Below, piece after piece: positions 17,556-23,948 of a stretch of DNA of 64,000 nucleotides. This DNA comes from Phycisphaeraceae bacterium (lineage in GTDB: Bacteria > Planctomycetota > Phycisphaerae > Phycisphaerales > Phycisphaeraceae): positions 62,001 to 126,000 of the forward strand of contig JANQFR010000082.1 of assembly GCA_028277745.1 (NCBI GenBank), in the 5' to 3' direction. Every line of letters begins with the position of its first letter. Within the stretch, counting starts at the first letter, position 1. Made by a program: the position numbers and the translations under genes. Under the pieces are notes generated by a model. The model ran no database searches. It was not told where the DNA came from and saw only the letters and a list, made by a program, of their open reading frames with translations.

Positions 17556-18244
17556 CAAATCTCGAAGTTAAACCCCTCGCGCATCTTGCGGTCGTACTTG
17601 TGCTCGTCGAAGCGGTACAGCCGCGCGGCGCGGTGGGCGACGTCTTTCTCGATCTCGTCGAGCTCGACGAGGACGTCCATGCTCAGGATCTTTTTGCGGA
17701 AGTTGCGTTTGTCGAGCTTCCGGTCGAGGACGACCTCATAAAGGTGCTGCAGTCGGCGCAGCGGGAACTTGGGCGGCAACAGCTCGAAGCCGATGGGCTG
17801 GTAACGCAGCTTGCCCCGCAACCGGTCCAGCGCCGCCGTGAGGACGTGCTCGTGGTCGAAGGCGAGGCCGGGCAGTTCGCCGGCCGCGAACCAGGCGGCG
17901 TTGCGGGCGTCGGTGCTGGCCTGAACGTCGTGGCCCTCGAGATTGACCAAGGCGTAGTAGGCCACGGTCACGACGCGTTCGCGCGGATCGCGGTCGACGC
18001 CGCCGAAGGTGTAGAGCTGTTCGAGGAAAATGTCGCGGAGGCCGGTCTCCTCTTCAAGCTCCCGGCGGGCCGCTTCGTCCAGCGTCTCCTCGACGCGGAC
18101 GAAGCCCCCCGGGAGGGCCCACCGGCCGGCGAAGGGCTCGAGGTCACGCTGGATCAGCATGACCTTCAGGTCCTCTTCGTCGAGCGCGAACACCACGATG
18201 TCGACGGTCAACGCGGGTCTGGGATATTCGTAGGTGTGAGTCAT
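17555..18244 (-). CDS. nrtR: NrtR-type Nudix regulator of NAD metabolism
   Basis: 229 residues from ATG 18244 ([15 protein letters not shown]). The N-terminal Nudix domain has a complete box at 47-69 (G47, E53, R61-E62, E65-E66, G68), so ADP-ribose or related pyrophosphatase activity may be kept; many NrtR proteins have lost it. The C-terminal winged helix typical of NrtR is present ([31 protein letters not shown]). It sits directly between the two NAD-related units. Palindromes of identical 23-bp size lie in its own promoter and in front of pncB, so it very likely represses both and responds to ADP-ribose or a related metabolite. Confidence 0.92.
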   Translation of the reverse strand: MTHTYEYPRPALTVDIVVFALDEEDLKVMLIQRDLEPFAGRWALPGGFVRVEETLDEAARRELEEETGLRDIFLEQLYTFGGVDRDPRERVVTVAYYALVNLEGHDVQASTDARNAAWFAAGELPGLAFDHEHVLTAALDRLRGKLRYQPIGFELLPPKFPLRRLQHLYEVVLDRKLDKRNFRKKILSMDVLVELDEIEKDVAHRAARLYRFDEHKYDRKMREGFNFEI

Positions 18245-18253
18245 GCGGAGCCT

Positions 18254-18303
18254 CTTAGTGTTATATAGACACTTAGTATCGTGTACAATCAACACTAAGT
18301 CAA
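18254..18303 (-). promoter_or_regulatory. promoter of the ADP-ribose operon with two abutting NrtR boxes
   Basis: Leftward promoter: -35 TTGACT (18298-18303), 17-base spacer, -10 GATACT (18275-18280). Two 23-bp operator-like boxes lie end to end over it. Box 1 (18254-18276) is CTTAGTGT-N7-ACACTTAG, one mismatch from a perfect palindrome in the 8-base arms. Box 2 (18277-18299) has a good half-site AACACTAAG and a weaker one TATCGTGTA. Box 2 covers the promoter spacer and box 1 the likely start of transcription and leader, ten bases before the NrtR start codon. This fits tight autorepression. Confidence 0.75.
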
Positions 18304-18355
18304 TCGCCGTTTTGGCCAAATGCCCGAAAAACGTAAAAGTCTTTTCAGAAATAAG

Positions 18356-20335
18356 TTACATGCCTGAATCAGATTTCAGGTCGCGTAACTCGCGTCGGAA
18401 CCCGCCGGACAGGATCGGGAATCGGCACCACGTTTTAGGGTCGAGGTTCTTGTCGTCGACATGGAAGCTGGGGGCGTAGCGCTCCCGCTTCCACTGGTTG
18501 CGGCACCAGAGGGTGTAGAACCGCTCCACCCAGCCCGCCAGAGCGTCGGGGCCGTAACCGGGAAACCGGGCTTTCAGGGAAGCGAGAGCATCGGCGGGCG
18601 ACCGCTTCTGGCCGATGGCTTCGTGCTCGATGGCGTCGAGCACGTCGTAGGGCATCAGGTCGTCCTCATCGGTCTGGCCCCGGTCCTGCGGCCGCAGCTC
18701 GGCGGTGGGCTTCAGGCGGTTCACACACGCCACCGCCGGGATCGGCCCCACGCCGTCGGGGCCGCGCCGCTCAAGCCAATCCAGCCAGCGGCGAAGGAAC
18801 GCCTTGTCGATGCCGGCGATGGGGCTGATGCCGCCGCACGTGTCGCCGTCCATCGTCGCGTAACCCACGGCCGCCTCGGAACGGTTGCTGGTCGCCAGCA
18901 GCAGCTTGTTCTCGATGTTCGCGAGCATCCAGGCGCCGGGCGCCCGGACGCGGGCCTGGATGTTCTGCAGCGCGATGTCATCGGTCTCCCACGAAAGCTC
19001 CCGGCCGATCGCCCGCTCGATCAGGCTGACGTATTGCTCGGCCAACCCGTCGACGTCGATCTCGAGGTGGCGGGCCCCGATCGCCTCGGCCACGACGCGG
19101 GCCGCGTCGCGGGTCGTGGCCGAGCTGTTGCGGGTCGGCTGGTAAGCGGTCGTCAGCAGACGCCGGGTCATCTCCGCGGCGTCTGCCGGCGCCGGGTTCT
19201 CCAGCGCCGCCCGCCTCGCGGCCCCGGCAGCGCCCAGCTCCCCGCAGGCCAGGTCGACCATCAGGCGAACGAGGCAAGCGACAGCCGTCGAATCGGCCCC
19301 GCCGCTGAGCGAAACGACAAAACCCGACGAACGGGTCTTTCGCATGTAATCGAACAGGCCGAGCGCGACCGCGCGGGTGAACTCTTCTTCCTCAAGGTAT
19401 TCCGAGTCCTCCCAGGGCGGACGCGCATCGGGCGACACGACGGGCTTGTCCTCCGGCAAAACAAAGCCGGCTCTCACAAGCCCGGGGTCTTGCTCGGGGT
19501 TGGGGACGCGGCTGGCGAGTTGGGCGCGTTGCATCCGGGCCGCGTCGATGTCGGTCACGGCGTCGGTCAACACGTGGCCTTGGAAGCTGAACCGTTCCCC
19601 CTGCGCGACGATCGCCCCGCCGGCGCCGATGAGCACCCCGCCGTCATAGATCGCCCTCCCCGCTTCGTTGCCGACCAGATTGCTGTAGACGTAGGCAACG
19701 CCGAACGCTCGTGAGCCGTCGGCCACGAGCCGGCGGCGGACCGCCTGCTTGCCGAACGCGAAGTGGCTGGCGCTGGGGTTGAGGATGACGTCGACGCCTC
19801 GGTCGGCCAAGTCAGCCCCGGGACGCCAGGACGCCCACGCGTCCTCGCAGATCTCAAAGCCCACGCGCACGCCGCCCAGGTCGAAGACCAGGTCGCCGAA
19901 CGGGACGGATTCGCCGTCCATTTCCACTCGGGCGACGGCGCGCCGCGGCCAGGGCTTGAACCACCGCGGTTCGTAGTGCAGCCCGTCTCCCGCCAGGTGC
20001 CGCTTGGGAACGACGCCGATCAGCCGGCCGTCGACCGCCAGGGCGCACGCATTGAACAGCAGTCCCTCATGCATGACCGGCAGGCCGAGGGTGACCGCGA
20101 GGCCTCGGGTCGCGGGGAGCAGCTCTTGTAAGACCCGCCGCGCCATCCGCCGGGTCCCGGCCGCCAGCAGCGCATCCTCGCAGCCGTAGCCGCAGAGGCA
20201 CAGCTCCGGGAGGCACAGCAGGCCGACGCCGCGGGACCGGGCCTCCTCGACGGCGGCCTTCACGTTCGCGGCGTTGCCGTCCCAATCCAGCGGGGTCTGA
20301 TTCAACGCCGCGGCGCCGACGCGGATGAGTTTCAC
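18356..20335 (-). CDS. nadE: glutamine-dependent NAD+ synthetase
   Basis: 659 residues from GTG 20335, which overlaps the preceding stop as GTGA. The N-terminal half (about 1-300) is a nitrilase-fold glutaminase: GLLCLPELCLCGYGCEDALL, and the nucleophile Cys in VGFEICEDAWASW. The C-terminal half is the ammonia-dependent synthetase with the ATP-pyrophosphatase loop VVSLSGGADSTAVACLVRL and LLATSNRSEAAVGY. The enzyme converts nicotinate adenine dinucleotide to NAD using glutamine. It completes the pncB-prs-nadE unit, although NadD (the adenylyltransferase step) is not present in the window. Confidence 0.95.
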   Translation of the reverse strand: MKLIRVGAAALNQTPLDWDGNAANVKAAVEEARSRGVGLLCLPELCLCGYGCEDALLAAGTRRMARRVLQELLPATRGLAVTLGLPVMHEGLLFNACALAVDGRLIGVVPKRHLAGDGLHYEPRWFKPWPRRAVARVEMDGESVPFGDLVFDLGGVRVGFEICEDAWASWRPGADLADRGVDVILNPSASHFAFGKQAVRRRLVADGSRAFGVAYVYSNLVGNEAGRAIYDGGVLIGAGGAIVAQGERFSFQGHVLTDAVTDIDAARMQRAQLASRVPNPEQDPGLVRAGFVLPEDKPVVSPDARPPWEDSEYLEEEEFTRAVALGLFDYMRKTRSSGFVVSLSGGADSTAVACLVRLMVDLACGELGAAGAARRAALENPAPADAAEMTRRLLTTAYQPTRNSSATTRDAARVVAEAIGARHLEIDVDGLAEQYVSLIERAIGRELSWETDDIALQNIQARVRAPGAWMLANIENKLLLATSNRSEAAVGYATMDGDTCGGISPIAGIDKAFLRRWLDWLERRGPDGVGPIPAVACVNRLKPTAELRPQDRGQTDEDDLMPYDVLDAIEHEAIGQKRSPADALASLKARFPGYGPDALAGWVERFYTLWCRNQWKRERYAPSFHVDDKNLDPKTWCRFPILSGGFRRELRDLKSDSGM

Positions 20336-21264
20336 GGCTCGGCCCCCTCCGCGCTGGCCAGCGCCCGGGCGAGCACCGGGGCGATGGACCGGACCTCCAG
20401 AAAACCCGGCGCCGCCTCGGCGGCGCGCAACGCGGCCGGGTGGCTGTTGGTGCAGACCAGGCGTTCGATCAGCCCCGACGACTGGATGCGCCCGATTGCG
20501 TCGCCGGGCAGGACCCCGTGGGTGGCGACCGCGGCGACGCGGGCGGCGCCCGAATCCCGGTACGCCTGCGCCGCGTTGAGCAGCGACTCGCCGGAGCGGA
20601 TCATGTCGTCGTAGATGACCACGCTTTGGCCGTCGACGTCGGCGCTCATCGCCGTGACCTCGGGATGTCCGTCATCGCGGCGGCGCTTGAACACGAAGCT
20701 CGCGGGGACGCCCAGCGCGTTGGCGAGCGACTCCACCCACTTGGCGCGGCCGGCGTCGGTGCAGGCGAGCACGTAGGCGTCGCCGCCCAACTCGCGGATC
20801 GCCTCGGCGACCACGGGCTTGGCGTAGACGTGCACGGGGTGGGAGGGGCCCTCGAAGTAGTACTGGATGCCCTCGGCGTGCAGGTCGAGCATGACGAGCC
20901 GGTTGGCCTGCACGCCGTGGGGGATCGCCGAGAGCAGGCGCGCCCGCGTCTTGGCCTTGACCACTTCGCCGGGCTTCACCGCCCGGTCCATCGTGGTGTA
21001 GCCGAGGTACGGCAGCACCAGGGTCAGGGCCCGAGCGCCTTCCTGTACGAGGCCGCACGCCACATCGAACAATTCGAGCGTATCGGCGTCCGACCCGGCG
21101 CCGCCGACGAGGGCCGCGTCCCGGCCGTTCACGTCGGCGGCGATGCGGTGATACCGCTCGCCGTCCGCGAACGTCTTGCGTTCGACCCGCCCGCCCACGG
21201 CGCCGGTCAACGCGAGCAGTTCATCCTGGAGATAGCTGTAACGCTCGGTGGTGAACAGCAGCAT
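20332..21264 (-). CDS. prs: divergent ribose-phosphate pyrophosphokinase (PRPP synthetase)
   Basis: 310 residues, starting at ATG 21264 that shares one base with the pncB stop (TGATG). The family is shown by KTFADGERYHRI (substrate region), the LVLPYLGYTTMDRAVKPGEVV flexible loop and the PRPP-binding loop VVIYDDMIRSGESLLNAA. It is less similar to housekeeping PRPP synthetases than usual (VMLDLHAEGIQYYF replaces the common DLHAxQIQGFF). It makes PRPP from ribose 5-phosphate and ATP. Between pncB and nadE it almost certainly supplies PRPP for nicotinate phosphoribosylation. Confidence 0.92.
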   Translation of the reverse strand: MLLFTTERYSYLQDELLALTGAVGGRVERKTFADGERYHRIAADVNGRDAALVGGAGSDADTLELFDVACGLVQEGARALTLVLPYLGYTTMDRAVKPGEVVKAKTRARLLSAIPHGVQANRLVMLDLHAEGIQYYFEGPSHPVHVYAKPVVAEAIRELGGDAYVLACTDAGRAKWVESLANALGVPASFVFKRRRDDGHPEVTAMSADVDGQSVVIYDDMIRSGESLLNAAQAYRDSGAARVAAVATHGVLPGDAIGRIQSSGLIERLVCTNSHPAALRAAEAAPGFLEVRSIAPVLARALASAEGAEP

Positions 21265-22754
21265 CAGTCGATCTCCGTCAAGGCCATCACCCGTTCACGG
21301 GCGTCGTCGATGATCCGGTTGCGCAGGTCGTGCAGCGCCGGCTCAAGGCCGACAGGGTATTCGTGCGGGTTCATGAAACGCCGGGTGCCGGGGTGGACCT
21401 TGGCCAGTTCGCGCTTTGCGCGGTCGCGCAACATATCCAGCGGCTCGTCCTTGAAGACCACCCGCCCGCCGCGCGTCACCGGCACGAGCAGATCGCGGGC
21501 TGTCGCCCTGGAGCCGATCTTTTTGCGGCGGGTCGGGTCTTTGGGGTCGACGATCAACCGGGCGTCATCGACGCCGGTGATTTCATCGTAGATCATGTCC
21601 GCGACCAGGCCGTGGGCGTTCTCGAAGCGTCGGACCTGGAGCATGCCGGGGATCGTGGTCTTGATGGGCTGCTCGGACAGCTTGACGCGGTGGGTCCAGC
21701 TCCCGTCGCGCCCGCGGATGGCGCCCAGCTTGTAGACCCCGCCGAGCGCGGGCTGGTCGAAAGACGTGGCGAGCTTGGTCCCCACGCCCCAGACGGCGAT
21801 CGTCGCGCCCTGGAGCTTGAGGTCCTGGATGATGTGCTCGTCAAGGTCGTTGGAAGCGATGATCGCGGCGTCCTCGAACCCGGCCTCGTCGAGGAGGCGG
21901 CGGGCCTCGATGCTCAGGTACGCCAGGTCGCCCGAGTCGAGACGGACGCCGACCATCTTGTGGCCGCGTTCACGCAGGCGGTGGCCGACGTCGATGGCGT
22001 TGCGCACCCCGGCGAGCGTGTCGTAGGTGTCGACCAGGAACACGCAGTTGTTGGGCATCGACTCAGCGTAGCCGGCGAAGGCGTCGAGTTCTTCGTCGAA
22101 CGACATCACCCAGCTGTGGGCGTGGGTGCCTCGGACCGGGACGCCGTAGAGCTTGCCCGCCAGGACGTTGGAGGTCGCGACGCACCCGCCGAGGTACGCC
22201 GCCCGGCTCGCCGCCAGCGAGCCGTCGACGCCCTGCGCCCGGCGGAGCCCGAACTCCAGCACCGGGTCGTCGCCCGCCGCGGTGCAGATCCGGGCGGCCT
22301 TCGTGGCGACCAATGTCTGGAAGTTCACCAGGTTCAGCAGCGCGGTCTCGAGGATCTGCCCCTGCAGGATCGGCCCGCGGACGCGCACCAGCGGCTCGTT
22401 CGCGAACACCACCGTGCCCTCCGGGATGGCGTCAACGTCGCACCCAAACTCCAACCGCCCGAGATACGCGATGAACCCCGGCTCGAACAGCGGCTTGCCG
22501 TCGTTGCCCGTCAGGGTCGCCAGGTAATCCAGGTCGGTCGAGTCGAAGCGGAAGTCCGACAACAGGTCCGCCACGTGAGACAGCCCGGCCGCCACCGCGT
22601 AGCCGCCCTTGAACGGCGGCTTGCGGAAGAACAGATGAAACACCGCCTCCTGCTCGGCCCGTCCCAGCTTCCAGTAGCCATAGGCCATGGTGAGTTGGTA
22701 GAGGTCGGTGAGCAGGCCGAGCGGGGTCCGGTAGATGGCGCTGAGTTGGCTCAT
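21264..22754 (-). CDS. pncB: nicotinate phosphoribosyltransferase
   Basis: 496 residues. It joins nicotinate and PRPP to nicotinate mononucleotide, the entry step of salvage. Family landmarks are [16 protein letters not shown] near residue 15, [25 protein letters not shown] near 165, [11 protein letters not shown] near 210 and the phosphoribosyl-binding segments [14 protein letters not shown] and [17 protein letters not shown] precedes ATG 22754. It is the first gene of the NAD-synthesis unit and has a palindromic NrtR-type box 16 bases upstream of its start codon. Confidence 0.95.
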   Translation of the reverse strand: MSQLSAIYRTPLGLLTDLYQLTMAYGYWKLGRAEQEAVFHLFFRKPPFKGGYAVAAGLSHVADLLSDFRFDSTDLDYLATLTGNDGKPLFEPGFIAYLGRLEFGCDVDAIPEGTVVFANEPLVRVRGPILQGQILETALLNLVNFQTLVATKAARICTAAGDDPVLEFGLRRAQGVDGSLAASRAAYLGGCVATSNVLAGKLYGVPVRGTHAHSWVMSFDEELDAFAGYAESMPNNCVFLVDTYDTLAGVRNAIDVGHRLRERGHKMVGVRLDSGDLAYLSIEARRLLDEAGFEDAAIIASNDLDEHIIQDLKLQGATIAVWGVGTKLATSFDQPALGGVYKLGAIRGRDGSWTHRVKLSEQPIKTTIPGMLQVRRFENAHGLVADMIYDEITGVDDARLIVDPKDPTRRKKIGSRATARDLLVPVTRGGRVVFKDEPLDMLRDRAKRELAKVHPGTRRFMNPHEYPVGLEPALHDLRNRIIDDARERVMALTEID

Positions 22755-22769
22755 GAGGCGTTCTCCTTG

Positions 22770-22792
22770 CTTAGTGTATATTGTACACTAAG
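22770..22792 (-). promoter_or_regulatory. NrtR-type operator over the pncB promoter
   Basis: A perfect palindrome with arms CTTAGTGTA and TACACTAAG separated by five bases, 23 bp in all. The leftward -10 candidate TACAAT lies at 22780-22785, inside the operator; the -35 is weak (TGGATA 17 bases upstream). The site begins 16 bases before the pncB start codon. The size and arm sequence match the boxes in front of nrtR. Confidence 0.8.
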
Positions 22793-22840
22793 ATGCCGGG
22801 CCTATCCAGCTTATCGCCTGCGGAGTTTCTTTAGAACCTG

Positions 22841-23044
22841 TTATGCACTTGTGCTGACCTTGGCGACCGGTTGGGCGAGCATCAGCATGACGAAGACTAT
22901 CGTGTGCAGGGCGGCCAAGGCGTCGGGCGATCGTTCGTAATCCTTCACCAGTCGGCGGAAGCGGCTCGCCCAGGCGAAGCTTCGCTCGACCACCCAGCGA
23001 CGTGGCAGCAGCACGAACCCTTGCTTGGCCTGCGGCAGCTTCAC
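22841..23044 (-). mobile_element. IS5-family transposase remnant (C-terminal end)
   Basis: A 67-codon open stretch ends at TAA 22841-22843 and contains [20 protein letters not shown] followed by FRRLVKDYE and [14 protein letters not shown], the C-terminal DDE-domain tail of IS5/IS427-type transposases (the Glu in VVERSFAW is the third catalytic residue). Nothing of the N-terminal two thirds is present. The sequence just beyond the stop on the minus strand (ATAACAGGTTCTAAAGAAAC) resembles the end of such elements. It is a degraded insertion next to the pncB promoter. Confidence 0.8.
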
Positions 23045-23081
23045 ACATCCAGCTGGACGCCGTGCTTATCGACGGCTTGGG

Positions 23082-23327
23082 CTTCCCCTAGTATTGGCAC
23101 TCAAAGGGCTACGTGAGGAGGACTGTGCCTATCGGCCGGCCGACTCGACGCGTAGCATCCATGACATCCTCTGGCACATCCTGAGCTTGGCCAACTGGGG
23201 TCACATGCACGTGTATGGTCAACAGATGAGTCGGGCGTATGAGATCATCGAACAGGGCCGCGAGACGTTGCGAGCACTCAAGCGGTCGCTGGATTCTTGC
23301 GTTTCCACCCCTCGCGTCATAACGTAG
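23082..23327 (+). pseudogene. truncated DinB-like protein fragment
   Basis: The frame running into TAG at 23325-23327 encodes ALKGLREEDCAYRPADSTRS and then IHDILWHILSLANW, the first two helices and metal-binding His of a DinB/DUF664 four-helix-bundle protein. The N-terminus is replaced by the IS remnant and the end (LKRSLDSCVSTPRVIT) stops well short of the usual 150-170 residues. It is best read as a gene broken by the insertion element and a further deletion. Confidence 0.55.
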
Positions 23328-23352
23328 AGCGAAACGCATCACGGGGAACCCC

Positions 23353-23931
23353 ATGTCACAAGCTCCCGAATCCAGCACCGGCACAACCAACGTCTACGTT
23401 CAGCAAAACTCCAGCAACGGCCTCGGGCTCGCAGGGTTTATCACGTCGCTCATTGGTTGGCTGACCTGCGGCCTGCTGTGCCCGATCGGCTTCCTGCTGA
23501 GCCTGTTCGGTTTGTTCAAACCGCCGCGGGGCTTCGCGATCGCGGGGTTGATCATCGGCGGGCTCGGCAGCCTGTTCCTCGCGGCGTTCGGGTTGGCCTT
23601 CATCCTCACGTTGGTAGGGATCGGCACGGTGGCCACCGTTGCCATCCAAGAAGTGCCCTACATCAATGCGTCGATGGTTATCCAGAACGAGTACAACCAG
23701 ACCGGCGAATTGCCCTCCGACACCGCGGGCAACGCCCTGTTGGTCGGCGTGACGATCAACGGGCAGCCGATGCAGTACCGCCGCATCGACGCCGACACCT
23801 ATGAGGTGGGCACGATCGGCAGCGACGACGTTCCCGACACCGGTGACGACGCCTGGCGGACGTACGACGTTCACGAGGATTCCAGCCTACAGATGGATTC
23901 CAGTGACACGTCAACGCCGGCAACCCCTTGA
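23353..23931 (+). CDS. DUF4190-like small membrane protein
   Basis: 192 residues. A short Asn/Gln/Ser-rich start is followed by two or three hydrophobic helices: GLGLAGFITSLIGWL, LLCPIGFLLSLFGLF and FAIAGLIIGGLGSLFL, separated by KPPRGF. This is the layout of DUF4190-type proteins. The C-terminal 90 residues are soluble and acidic (DDVPDTGDDAWRTYDVHEDS). Function of the family is unknown. It converges with the exporter gene at 23949, leaving 17 bases between them. Confidence 0.75.
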   Translation: MSQAPESSTGTTNVYVQQNSSNGLGLAGFITSLIGWLTCGLLCPIGFLLSLFGLFKPPRGFAIAGLIIGGLGSLFLAAFGLAFILTLVGIGTVATVAIQEVPYINASMVIQNEYNQTGELPSDTAGNALLVGVTINGQPMQYRRIDADTYEVGTIGSDDVPDTGDDAWRTYDVHEDSSLQMDSSDTSTPATP

Positions 23932-23948
23932 TTTTTTAGGTCGCGTGT

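Noticed and set aside
18461-19714. 417-codon plus-strand frame inside nadE
   Set aside because: Antisense shadow; nadE on the other strand has glutaminase and synthetase motifs throughout.
12530-22754. Prophage or phage NAD-reconstitution island
   Set aside because: The NAD genes recall phage NAD-rebuilding pathways, but there are no phage structural, integrase or lysis genes, and pncB and nadE are GC-matched to the chromosome.
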